From positions 1 through 16,884 of the forward strand of contig NKYR01000246.1 of NCBI GenBank assembly GCA_003184365.1: DNA of 16,884 nt, in the 5' to 3' direction. A program made the translations under genes and the position numbers. Position 1 is the stretch's first letter. Every line of letters begins with the position of its first letter. Shown one piece after another: positions 7,856 to 16,884 of this stretch. This DNA comes from Evernia prunastri. Lineage: Eukaryota > Ascomycota > Lecanoromycetes > Lecanorales > Parmeliaceae. The notes below the pieces were generated by a model that was given only the letters and a program-made list of their open reading frames with translations, was not told the DNA's origin and did no database searches.

Positions 7856-10800
7856 ATGATGGTATGTATGTATCCCTTTTGAAGATGTATATCGTACTTA
7901 TACACATAGGGTACCAGAGGTAGCCTAGAAGAATCTACCAAACGATTTGGACTCACTGAAGTACATACTCCTATTGGTGGTGAGTATGTCGATGTTGTCT
8001 TTATCCATGGCTTGGATGGACATCCCTACCGAACCTGGACTAGTGAGAAGGACAAGATCTTCTGGCCGGCTCAGCTGCTGCCGGCTGTGATAGAGGAAGA
8101 GAAAGCACGGATACTGGTCTATGGATATGATGCAGATATCGCCTCGTTTACGGGGACCGTATCGAAAGATAAGATACACAATCATGCGGACAATCTGGTC
8201 GCTGAGCTATACGCCAACAGGCGCAAACGGGAGGCAACAGAGCATCCTATCATTTTTATTGCCCATTCGTTAGGCGGTCTTCTTGTTAAGCGCGCTTTAA
8301 TATACTCATCAGAGATACGCGGCCATTATACTCAGCATCTACGATCTATCTTTATCTCTACCTTCGGTATCTTATTCCTCGGAACCCCACATAGGGGCTT
8401 TGACTATGCAAAACGGGATTCTAGCTTGAGGTGGATCTGCGACACGGTATTACGGACTACAATCATCGATACTATGCCGCAACTTATCAATCCCTTCGCA
8501 ACCAACAGTGAGACGCTTCAAAACATCGACCGCCAATTTATCCAGCTCGCTAATAGATTCCACGTCTACTTCTTCCACGAAGGGAAGCCTACAAACTTCA
8601 AAGGGGTTCCACGGTACATTGTCGATGAAGAATCTGCCTCTCCAATTATCCAGGATGTGGAGCGCGCGTGCATCCAGCAAGACCACTCTCATATGTGCAA
8701 ATTCGAGAATGACAGCGCTCCGGGCTTTGCCCTTGTCACAGAGGGGATACAACGCTATGCTAGTAATGCGCCGGGAATCGTCGTCCGTCGCTGGGAATAT
8801 GAGAAAAGGGAGCAATCTATGAGGAACGAGGCAGAAGCTGAAGAGCTGTTTCCCAAAACATCCAGCGGCAATCAACCGGAGCTCTCAGAGAAAGCAGAAC
8901 CTTTTCAAGCTAAAGAAGATGAGAGATGTCTTTATGACTTACGTCCTACTGATCCGCGCCACGATAAGAAACGTATTGAGCAGACTAACGGCGGCCTACT
9001 AAAGGACTTGTACCGCTGGATCCTTGACAATGCTGACTTCCGACAATGGCGAGAAGACCAGCAGAGCCGACTGCTTTGGATCAAAGGCGATCCCGGCAAA
9101 GGCAAAACAATGCTACTCTGCGGTATCATCGATGAGCTACAGAAGCCGACTGCTCCCACGTGCCTCCTGTCATTCTTCTTCTGCCAGGCTACTGACTCCC
9201 GGATCAACAGCGCCACGGCTGTACTACGTGGCTTGATCTATATGCTCATCGACCAACAGCCGTCGCTCATCTCACATGTGCGGAAGAAGTACGATCGTGC
9301 TGGTAAAAGCCTTTTTGAGGATACGAATGCCTGGGTCGCTTTGTGCGAGGTTCTTACGAATATTCTGCAAGACACGAGCTTGAACACTACTTATTTGATC
9401 ATCGACGCTCTCGATGAATGCGTTACGGACTTGTCGCATCTTCTGAATCTGGTTGTTCAAAATACATCAATATCTTCTCATGTCAAATGGATGGTCTCTA
9501 GTCGTAATTGGCCGGAGATCGAGGAACGGCTAGAAATGGCCGGCCAGAAAGTGAGGCTGTGTCTTGAGCTCAATACAGAATCAATTTCCACCGCTGTTAG
9601 CATGTATATTGACTATAAGGTGCGTGAATTGGCGCAACTAAAGAAGTACGATGACAGAACAGAAAGCATCGTTCGAGACCATCTATCCTCGAACGCAAAC
9701 AGTACTTTCCTTTGGGTGGCTTTGGTATGTCGAAACCTCGAGGAGAAAGGCTCACGATGGAAGGCTCTGAGAGTAGTGAAAATGTTTCCACATGGCCTTG
9801 ACTCGCTCTATGAGCGAATGATGGAGAAAATAAGTACTTCCGACGATGCTGACCTCTTACAATGGATACTTGCCTCAGTCACGATTGTACGCCGACCTCT
9901 CGCACTGAACGAATTAATGTCCTTTGTTGACATGCGAGAAGATATTGCCGATGATCGTGAATCACTAAGGGAACTTATAGGGCGATGTGGTTCTTTCCTA
10001 ACTCTGCAAGAACATACTGCCTATTTTGTACATCAGTCGGCAAAGGAATTCTTGCTCAAAAACAAGTACAAAGAAATCTTTCCGGCTGGGGTGGCAAAGG
10101 TGCACTACACGATCTTTTCAAAGTCGCTCGAAGTCATGACTCGGACGCTTCATTGCGACATATACAGATTATATGCTCCAGGGTTCCCTATCGACCAGGC
10201 CCAACAACCCGACCCAGACCCACTAGCTGCGGTGGGGTATTCATGCATCTATTGGGTTGAACACTTGGGGGAATGGGATTCCACTACAAAGGACAGGAAT
10301 GGTCTTGACTACTACAAAGCCGTCTACGAATTCTTAAAACAGAGATACCTCTACTGGCTTGAGGCGCTAAGCCTTCTAAGAGGTATGGCTAAGGGGGTGC
10401 TTTCGATTGTCAAGCTAGAAAATTTCCTGAAGGTTCGGTCCATTCAATCCAGGAGTAGTATTCCTCTTTAGGAGATACCCTAACATCAACTTAGGGAAGA
10501 GCAGATGGATCACAGTTGATTGATCTAGTTCGAGATGCACGCCGATTTATTCTCTATCATAGATGCGCAATAGAGAACAACCCCCTTCAAGTTTATGTTT
10601 CAGCGCTCGTGTTTAGTCCAACCCATAGCCTGATAAGAGGAATGTTTAAGCTGGAGGAACCCGATTGGATTACAACTAAGCCGGCTATGGAAAATGATTG
10701 GAGTGCCTGTCTCCAGGCCCTCGAGGGCCATTCAAGCACGGTTAATGCCGTGGTTTTCTCGCCGGACAGCAAGCTGCTGGCGTCTGCAGCAGACGACAAA

Positions 10801-12576
10801 TTGGTCAACCTATGGGACCCTGTTTCGGGAATAAAGCTGCAGTCGCTCAAACATGTGAGATCTATTAGTTCCATAGCTTTCTCGCCGGACGGTAAGCGGC
10901 TGGCATCGGCATCTGATGATAGTGCTGTCAGGCTGTGGGACCCCAATTTGGGAATGATGCTGCAGACGCTCGAATGTTCGAGTTCCGCTAATTCTATAGC
11001 CTTCTCGCCCGACGGCAAGCTGCTGGCGTGCGCAGCACAAGATAAAACGGTCAAGCTATGGGACCCCGAGTTGGGAAAATTGCTGCACACGCTCGAATGT
11101 TCGAGTTCCGCTAATTCCATAGCCTTCTCGCCGGACGGCAAGCTGCTGGCATGCGCATCGGACGATGCGACTACGACTGTCCTACTGAAGGATGCTAGGT
11201 CAGGAATGGCGCTGCAGACGTTCGAGCATTCGAGTCCCGTTGATTCTGTGGCTTTTTCACCATGCGGCAAGCTACTGGCGTCAGGATCGCGCAATCAGAT
11301 GATCAGACTATGGAGTACAGATTCAGGAGCGTCCTTACAAACACTTAAGGGTCATTTTCATTGGGTTCGGGCTGTAGTCTTTTCGCCGGACGGCAGACTG
11401 CTAGCGTCAGCATCACAAGATACAACTGTCCGGCTATGGGACACTGACTCCGGGAAAGCCCTAAAGACGCTCGAAGGTCACTCAAGTACCGTCTTAGCCG
11501 TGGCCTTCTCACCTGACGGCAAGCTGCTGGCGTCGGCATCAACGGACTCGACGATCAGGCTGTGGGATCTGAATTTGGAAGCGGCCCTCCAGGCGCCTCA
11601 GGGCCATTTGAATTCCGTTAACGCCGTTGTCTTCTCGCTAGACGGCAAGCTAGTGGCATCGGCATCCGATGATAAAAATGTTCGAGTATGGGACGCTGAA
11701 ACAGGAACATTACTACAGACACTCGAAGGCCATTCAATCAGCGTCAACGCCGTGGCCTTCTCGTCCGATGGTAAATTGCTGGCGTCGGTATCGGTTGATC
11801 AGACGATTAGACTGTGGGACGCTATGTCGGGAGCTGCCTTACAGACGCTCAAGGGCCATTCGGGTTCTGTTAGCGCTATAGCTTTTTCGCCAGACGCCCA
11901 GCTGTTCGCATCAGCATCTTACGATAAAACGGCCAAAGTATGGGACGTCGGGTCGAGGATTATACGATATACCCTTGTGGGTCATTCGGGTATTCTTGTA
12001 GACGTAGCTTTCTCGCCGAATAGTAAATTACTGGCATCAGCATCTTACGACGGGACGGTAAAATTATGGGACGCTAGATCGGGAGTGGCTCTACAGACGC
12101 TTGAAGGCCATATGGATTGGGTGCACGCCGTCGCCTTCTCGCCAGATGGTAATTTATTAGCGTCGTCATCTGTGGACGACACGGTCATACTGTGGGATAC
12201 TGGGTTAAGAACGACTGTACAGAAGTTCAAGGTTGGCGCTATCGGTGGAAATCTTTCGTTACCTAATGACTGGGTGGAAATGCATGCACTAAAGATCAAG
12301 GCTGTTGGTCGAAAGCTTTCATTCTCCAATAATGGAACTCTCTTCCTGACTGGCTGGGGTCCATTACATATCGCACCTGTTTGCCCTGTTGTAGTGTCTT
12401 CTCGAAAGAACAAACCCTGTGACGTATTTGTGAAGGAGCATTGGGTGGCGCGGGGGATGGACAACATGCTGTGGCTTCCTTCAGATTATCGGCCAACTTG
12501 CACCGCTGTTCACGGACCCTATGCTGCGTTGGGGCATGCGTCTGGTCGAGTATCAATACTAAAATTTGCTATGTAA
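7856..12576 (+). CDS. SesB-like hydrolase / NACHT / WD40 NOD-like receptor (HET-E/NWD type)
   Basis: Inferred exons are 7856-7861, 7910-10432 and 10495-12576: 4611 nt, 1536 residues. The SesB-like alpha/beta-hydrolase (about residues 20-270) shows VVFIHGLDG, the elbow AHSLGG (Ser codon 8267-8269), LGTPHRG and DHSHMCKFE with the catalytic His. The usual linker CLYDLRPTDPRHDKKRIEQT leads into NACHT, with Walker A GDPGKGKT (9086-9109) and Walker B LIIDALDE (9395-9418). After the last intron comes the conserved pre-propeller segment (DARRFIL, LVFSPTHS), then twelve WD40 repeats (10708-12198) and a typical end (NMLWLPSDY, GHASGRVSILKF). Members of this family (HET-D/HET-E/NWD) act in non-self recognition and cell death in Podospora, mostly with other N-terminal effector domains. 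The start is the weak point: the open frame at 7910 lacks an early Met, and a 48-nt intron joins it to ATGATG. All key motifs are present, so it looks functional. Confidence 0.88.
7862..7909 (+). other. inferred first intron of the second NLR gene (48 nt)
   Basis: Donor GTATGT follows ATGATG at 7856-7861; the acceptor is ACATAG. The in-frame stop TAG at 7907 is removed and the join is in phase, giving MMGTRGSLEE before the conserved EYVDVVFIHGL. No clear CTRAY branch site is visible, so the start is only moderately supported. Confidence 0.5.
10433..10494 (+). other. intron joining the NACHT and WD40 parts of the second NLR (62 nt)
   Basis: Donor GTTCGG, branch CTAAC at 10480-10484 and acceptor ACTTAG. 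It removes the stops at 10469 and 10492. Its phase-0 join reads KLENFLK|GRADGSQLIDLVRDA, the usual order in this family. Unspliced, the two halves are in different frames. Confidence 0.82.
10708..12198 (+). repeat. twelve WD40 repeats, 41-43 residues each
   Basis: The units follow LQTLEGHSSxVxAVAFSPDGKLLASASxDxTVRLWD. Repeats 1 and 6-12 keep the GH dipeptide; repeats 2-5 have lost it (LKHVRS, LECSSS, LECSSS, LEHSSP). Repeat 4 has VLLKDARSG in place of the usual LWD. Twelve units are more than one seven-blade propeller needs. Repeats 3 and 4 are a recent duplication (10966-11034 against 11089-11157, 66 of 69 bases equal). Confidence 0.93.
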
Positions 12577-13364
12577 GGTTGATAGAGTGAATGATCAATG
12601 ACTCTCTAGCTCGAATTGGAGTGTGGTCTAAATCTAAAAGCTAGCCACAACTTGACTTTTCGAATTCTTTAGGAATAGGTGCATTACTTACCAAATGTAG
12701 GTCAAGTTTAGAAAGTTCGCCCTCAGATACTCAGGCCGTGGTTATTTGACAAAAAGCCTCTTAGATTCAGGTCTCCTCCTGCAGTCATTAGCTGGGGGGC
12801 CAAGCTAAGATATCGTGTGCTTTGGTTAGTAAGGTGGATGCGCTGAGTGATTTTTGCTGGCCAGGACGGTCGCTAGAGCAGTCCCTGCAAGATATGGACA
12901 GCTTGATTGATGAAGACCTTCGACGGAAACGCGAAGCAGGGGTGAACAATCCTGTGGTGTGTTGTACAACAGCGGCCACTGCCAGCCCGATTGGGGAAGC
13001 TGGGTGAGACCGCTTGTATAGCCCGAGAGGATAATATGCGCATGTCAGTGTACCTAGAGTCAAGAATCTACCCTGCTCGCAACAGGACCAGGCGGCTCTA
13101 AATTAAAGCTTACGTAAAGATCTACCCAAATTTTGAACGCGCTACAAGTTGATGAACTTAGGCCCTCATCGCTTGATTTCTTACACTTGCTACGCCTACG
13201 GTATCTCTCCCCTAAAGCTCCATAGCACATCTAGCAGAGCGATCCATGTCTTGATACCCTTGAAGCGTGTTGAGGTAAGCATTCCTTGTCTGTATGAAGA
13301 TCTAGAGCTGATTCAAGTCTTCTTTAGAACATTACGAGCAAAAATAAATGTACCCACCTGACGC
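12577..13364. other. non-coding stretch after the second NLR
   Basis: No gene can be supported. A short plus-strand frame at 12798-13007 (LSDFCWPGRSLEQSLQDMDS, then LIDEDLRRKREAGV) has protein-like composition but no ATG start and no family I recognise; it may be a scrap of an old gene. Confidence 0.5.
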
Positions 13365-13906
13365 AAGCTGCAGCTTCCAGCGATTCTTTCGGAATGCGCT
13401 GCGTCACTGATGGAATTGCCGACATCCGGTCGTGAGATGGAGGAGAGAAGCGAGCTCGAAGCGAAACGAGTCTTCAACACTTTGGCGGAGACAGACGGAA
13501 GACCACTGAAGGCTATGGTGGTGTCAGGAGTTTGCAAGAACCGCACAACTGGGAGGAGATAAATGGAAGACTAGCACTGCCTCGAGCCTCCCTATCGCCG
13601 TCACGCTTCACTCGTGAAGCATTTCTGGATCTCAAAGCGAAGAATCAAGAAGCATTGACTGAAAACACTGTAATGAGCAAGGTATTCCCGAGACAAGCAG
13701 ATCCGGGAAATGCTAGGGCCTTACATCGTGCCGTCGACGAATACCGCTGCACCGTGCTTGCCCAACTTCTTCACGGAGGGAAAAGGACCCAATGGGAATA
13801 CCATCGTACAAATCCCTACCACCCAGAACCTGCCTCTTCGCCGACTTCTACCACTACTGGCTTCTACGGTACTGGCTTTTACGGTGCCTTTCACTGCGCT
13901 TCATAG
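13365..13906 (+). pseudogene. decayed gene fragment, possibly of an uncharacterised ascomycete family (DUF7924-like)
   Basis: Three overlapping frames each look coding for part of their length. The frame starting 13365 has LPAILSECAASLMEL, then a charged helix-like segment (REMEERSELEAKRVFNTLAE). The frame at 13502-13700 has WEEINGRLALPRASLSPSRF and NQEALTENTVMSKVFP. The frame from 13710 has YIVPSTNTAAPCLPNFFTEG. In my memory these segments occur in this order in an ascomycete family of unknown function (I believe DUF7924), with a longer middle part that would be deleted here. Two frameshifts and the missing middle imply a pseudogene. The family name is unverified. The following hydrophobic stretch (13836-13900) resembles part of the decayed region at 4846-4914. 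Confidence 0.4.
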
Positions 13907-14550
13907 GGCTGTCTCTACCAGTGCTAGCTTCATACTCTGGCTATTTATGTCTTGGAAGTTTCATGTGACTGGCGGTCAAAATAGAAGCCTTATTTTCAGG
14001 GTCAAACGCATGCCCACTTCCTTTTGGCTCAAGACGGTCATGATGCTTCTTAGTATGTAGAGGGTCGAGAGGCCCCGAATTCCTCCACCATCTGGGCATC
14101 GTCAGCGCTTTCGTCGGGAAAATGAATCATGACTCTATATACCTAGGGAGAGCAGCCGGAGTGGCCTCTGAAGGCTAGCCATCTTGGCAAGTCTCCTCAA
14201 CTAAAGACTGGGCATCGAAGTGGTGAAGAAGATGAGACTTTGGCATCGTAGGAGCTGTGGTCAACCCTCAGCCCTGGGCGGCCTCGATCTATCACACGGG
14301 CTAGATCTGCACGGTGCCACCTTGAATTACTTTTAGCGCGGGGCTTCCTGGTGCCAAGCCGAGTAATGAAATAGGTAGCAACGAATGATTTATATGCCTG
14401 CGTAGTTGAAGAATAAACTACTCGTGGTCGGTTGAAATACTTGAATTTATCTACGCTGAAGCTAATGCTATCGTATTATTGATATTCCCAAGCAGTTGTT
14501 CTCAAGCAACTCTCAAAGGTGAAATCAAGCAGAGTACACTTGCTTTTAGA

Positions 14551-14584
14551 CCTGGGAGAATGTTCCTAGGAGGCCTCTCCCAGG
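14551..14584. repeat. 9-bp perfect inverted repeat
   Basis: CCTGGGAGA (14551-14559) is the reverse complement of TCTCCCAGG (14576-14584); the 16-nt loop contains CCTAGG. Confidence 0.7.
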
Positions 14585-14647
14585 ATTGAGGGTCTTGACA
14601 CAATCGCACCCAGCAATTAGAGGACATTCCATTCAAAGTGCTGAAAA

Positions 14648-14684
14648 TCCTAGGAAACTTCCCGGGTAGGAAAGTTTCCTAGGA
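14648..14684. repeat. 13-bp perfect inverted repeat
   Basis: TCCTAGGAAACTT (14648-14660) is the exact reverse complement of AAGTTTCCTAGGA (14672-14684), with an 11-nt loop containing CCCGGG. Too strong to be likely by chance; origin unknown. Confidence 0.85.
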
Positions 14685-15148
14685 CGTCTCACAGGCAGGA
14701 TACAAAGAGCAACAAGAAATGTGCACCGGGTAAATGACATAGGCACGACTCAGCTCTGCTCTATTCGAAAATTCTATAGACCCCAAACAGATACCTAGCA
14801 ACAAGCAGAGTCCATTCCTGATAATATATTCAGGAGAGTGTAGGTCCTAGGAGATCTAGCTTGGGGAGAGCCATTCTACACACGATTGTTTTTCAGGGAA
14901 GCGGGAACCTATTATTACGGTTTTTTTAGGGGGTGGAAAGCACGGGGGACCTATAATTAGGTTTTGTGGGGTTTTGAGGGGGTCCCCAGAATGGGCGGGT
15001 AGGTCCTATGAAAGCAGGATGCTCAAATTGACAATACAACATATAACCACGAATTCCGCTCAATTGGAGGGAAAGTCATTTTCATTCAATTGCCTTCTCA
15101 ACTAACAGATTTTATTATACCTGTATTTGAAGCCAGGAATCTCATAAT

Positions 15149-15522
15149 ATGCCTGATGCGGCAAAAGCGAAGACGCAACAATTCACCAGAAGGAAATCGA
15201 ACCTTGTGAAAAAGGCAGATCAGCTGGCACGATTGTGTCACGCAGACCTTGCCCTGATCATCCGCAAGAACGGTAGGTATTACATGTATCGATCGACCGA
15301 TCACGATCAATGGCCTCCCACGATCACAGAGATTGTGTGTACGGACCTGACAGATCCATCCACCTTGCGCTGACTCGATCATAGAAAGAATCGTATCCTT
15401 TGCCAGTGAATCTGCTCCCTCGAGACTTTGATAAGCATAGTCCTGAAAGTCGGCAAAAGTTGGAGGAGCCGTTGACCGCAACGTTGGAAATGGCAGGGTT
15501 CGAGTCTTTGCAGGACACGTAG
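15149..15522 (+). CDS. truncated MADS-box-like protein, copy A (two exons, 107 aa)
   Basis: Exons are 15149-15334 and 15385-15522. Exon 1 (62 codons) carries the core of a MADS (SRF-type) domain: FTRRKSNLVKKADQLARLCH, ADLALII and GRYYMYRS align with the F-x-K-R-R-x-G-L-x-K-K-A-x-E-L-x-x-L-C-x-A-E-V-A-L-I-I pattern of MADS proteins, covering the DNA-binding helix and first strands. The N-terminal arm that reaches the minor groove (R-G-K/R-I-x-I-x-x-I) is absent; the protein starts MPDAAKAKTQQ. Exon 2 adds KESYPLPVNLLPRDFDKHS and ends FESLQDT. MADS domains normally bind CArG-type DNA as dimers; whether this short form binds DNA or only dimerises is unknown. Unspliced, the frame would stop at 15371. 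Copy B, 1333 bp downstream, has the same structure, which supports the model. Confidence 0.7.
15335..15384 (+). other. intron of MADS-like copy A (50 nt)
   Basis: Donor GTGTGT after TITEI, branch GCTGAC at 15369-15374, acceptor CATAG. It has the same position and phase as the copy B intron, and both second exons begin with (K/E)(E/A)SYPLPV. Confidence 0.75.
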
Positions 15523-16481
15523 CGTTGCGAGATTTTGTGCTGCGTTGTATAGCCAAGTCGGAGGAAGACAATCGCATAAGAGATCTATCACGCTTTCTTC
15601 TCGAATCACAAGGTAGTCTGGACACCTGCCTATAAGGTACCTTTGCGATAGTTATCAAGAACGTATGCAGATATCAGCATAGAAGGCGTCTAGAGTGCAT
15701 GTTAATTGATAAAAGAGGAAATGCAGATGTGAAATGCGCATGACCATACGTGACTCAACGACGATCATGGGATGAGAACTGCAGAGCGAAGGGAGCATGT
15801 GTGGAGATGGTGCTGGGGCATGGCACCGGAGGGTGATGCCCGGGGTATGGACGGCATGTGTCGACGACAACGAAAGGGTATTGGCTCCATTCGACAAGCT
15901 TTTCCTTTATGAGACCTTCATCACTTTAGCTTTCTGATCCTCCGGCTATGCAGGAAACCTTTTGACCACCATCGAAGCCTTCAGCCTCCCATTTTCCGAG
16001 TATCCTTTATGCGACGATTCTCGCTGCACAATCCTCTTCGTACATTTTTTCCTATTCCAATATCTTCTCCCCTTCCGCCAAACCTTGCCCCTCCATTATA
16101 ACCGTGACCAGAGTTTTATACGCCGTTTTCCCTTCCAGCCGCCAGCCTTGGTTTAAACATTTTGCTCGCTCCTCCTCGTTCAAGTTCAACGAATGGCCTT
16201 CCGGACAGGTCTGGATAGAAAGCCGGCGCACGCCAGTCGCTCGGACGACTTTCTCAGCCAGCTCTTGATGCCCATCATCTTCGCTAGAGCTTCTGGGATG
16301 CCAGCGTGAACATCGGCCGTGCAATTCGAAAAAGTTCTTCGGCGAAGTAGAGATGGTCGTTTCGCAAATCCCATATATCCTCTACATCTACGCCGGACAG
16401 CAACGTCGACTCGCCTTTGAATCTTCCCTCGCCAGTTCTCTGATAAGGACGGTGTTGTTGAGTTAACAGGAAAAGTACAAA
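15523..16481. other. intergenic region between the two MADS-like genes
   Basis: No gene is secure. Right after copy A, an open frame reading GHVALRDFVLRCIAKSEEDN to a stop near 15633 has protein-like composition and weak similarity to the bases after the copy B homologous stop, so the duplicated block extends past the coding part. Minus-strand frames at 16052-16324 and 16186-16509 are open, but I recognise no motifs in them. The last 100 bases should hold the copy B promoter. Confidence 0.45.
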
Positions 16482-16860
16482 ATGCCTTACGCAGAAAAAG
16501 CAAAAGCACAGCAGTTCACCGGAAGGAAATCGAACTTAATAACAAAGGTGGATCAGCTGGCGCGATTTTGTCACGCGGACGTTGCATTGATCATCCGCAG
16601 AAATGGAAGGTATTATACTTATCGATCGACTAATCACGAACTGTGGCCTCCCAACATAACAGAAATCGTATATATGAACAGGATTTATCGATCTTTGAGC
16701 TGATTTGAGCCATCAGGAAGCTTCGTACCCGTTACCTGTGTGTCTGCTGTCTAAAGACTTTGATCACAACAGTCGTGAAGTTCCGCATAACTCAGGGTGG
16801 AGGAACCGTCAAATGAGAGGTCTGGTTCGGTTGAGACTTTGGAAGGCATATGAATGTTGA
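16482..16860 (+). CDS. truncated MADS-box-like protein, copy B (two exons, about 109 aa)
   Basis: Exons are 16482-16667 and 16717-16860. Exon 1 is the same length as in copy A (62 codons), with 47 of 62 residues identical by my count; it keeps GRKSNLITKVDQLARFCH, ADVALIIRRNGRYYTYRS and WPPNITEI. Changes inside the MADS helix include Arg14 to Gly and Lys21 to Thr, which lower its positive charge. Exon 2 begins EASYPLPVCLLSKDFD like copy A. About 12 residues later a net 5-nt length difference from copy A puts the two tails in different frames. In the copy A-like frame the tail would read VEEP...VETLEGI with a stop at 16851-16853, matching EEP...FESLQDT of copy A. So copy B either has a diverged C-terminus or is frameshifted. 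Confidence 0.62.
16668..16716 (+). other. intron of MADS-like copy B (49 nt)
   Basis: Donor GTATAT, branch GCTGAT at 16699-16704, acceptor CATCAG. Position and phase are the same as in copy A. Confidence 0.75.
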
Positions 16861-16884
16861 GGGATCTGATGTCGCATCGCATAC

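Larger units (their letters stand above)
13907..15148. other. non-coding stretch with palindromic and G-rich repeats
   Basis: No coding frame is convincing. It holds two inverted repeats (listed separately), several CCTAGG hexamers (near 14150, 14565, 14649, 14678 and 14847), and a G-rich pair of imperfect copies near 14905-14990 (GGGAACCTATTATTACGGTT and GGGACCTATAATTAGGTTTT). The last 150 bases before 15149 are AT-rich and are the likely promoter and leader of the first MADS-like gene. Confidence 0.55.

Noticed and set aside
10593..11294. 233-codon open frame on the minus strand within the WD40 region
   Set aside because: Antisense shadow of repeated WD40 codons; the product is low-complexity Ser/Leu-rich repeats.
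12788..13063. 91-codon minus-strand frame and its plus-strand partner as genes
   Set aside because: Neither has a recognisable motif; the plus frame has no ATG start, and no splice signals connect either to a longer product.
13532..13906. A single intact 124-codon gene here
   Set aside because: The frame lacks an ATG start, and its second half (after about 13700) reads as a shadow of the better coding frame that starts near 13710.
15492..15515. GGTTCGAGTC resembling a tRNA T-arm
   Set aside because: No D-arm, anticodon arm or acceptor stem around it; it lies in exon 2 of MADS-like copy A.
16052..16509. Two overlapping minus-strand open frames before MADS-like copy B
   Set aside because: They overlap each other in different frames, one runs into the start of copy B, and I recognise no motif in either. 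They are left as an unresolved possibility only.

Overview
The window looks like nuclear DNA of a filamentous ascomycete (Pezizomycotina); I cannot name the species. The grounds are short GT...CTRAY...AG introns (mostly 47-62 nt) that rejoin reading frames exactly, NOD-like receptors (NLRs) of the fungal SesB type, remains of Fot1/pogo-type and chromodomain retroelements, and long stretches without genes. All recognisable genes lie on the + strand. There are no bacterial operon signals.

Layout: (1) 1-4103, an NLR with SesB-like alpha/beta-hydrolase, NB-ARC and tetratricopeptide (TPR) domains. Its 5' end is outside the window. It is built from five inferred exons and ends in 11 near-identical 126-bp TPR units; the second unit carries an in-frame TGA. 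(2) 4134-4917, a decayed coding region of unknown identity. (3) 4918-7755, a transposon graveyard: a possible minus-strand integrase scrap, a chromodomain retroelement tail, then a Fot1/pogo transposase lacking its N-terminus and frameshifted at a run of nine C. (4) 7856-12576, a second NLR with SesB-like hydrolase, NACHT and 12 WD40 repeats, intact once two introns are removed. (5) 12577-15148, mostly non-coding, with one decayed gene near 13365-13906 and palindromic repeats near 14550-14690. (6) 15149-16884, a duplicated pair of small two-exon genes for truncated MADS-box-like proteins of about 107-109 residues.

How they may work together: in fungal NLRs the repeat domain is thought to sense a ligand, the NB-ARC or NACHT domain to oligomerise, and the N-terminal domain to be the effector. 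The two receptors share an effector class but differ in both the nucleotide-binding and the sensor domain. One has a highly homogenised repeat array with a nonsense codon; the other is intact, with transposon debris within 200 bp of its start. This fits a birth-and-death locus for non-self recognition. A functional link to the MADS-like pair is not shown by the sequence.

All exon joins were inferred by eye from splice signals, phase and family pattern; transcript data would decide them.
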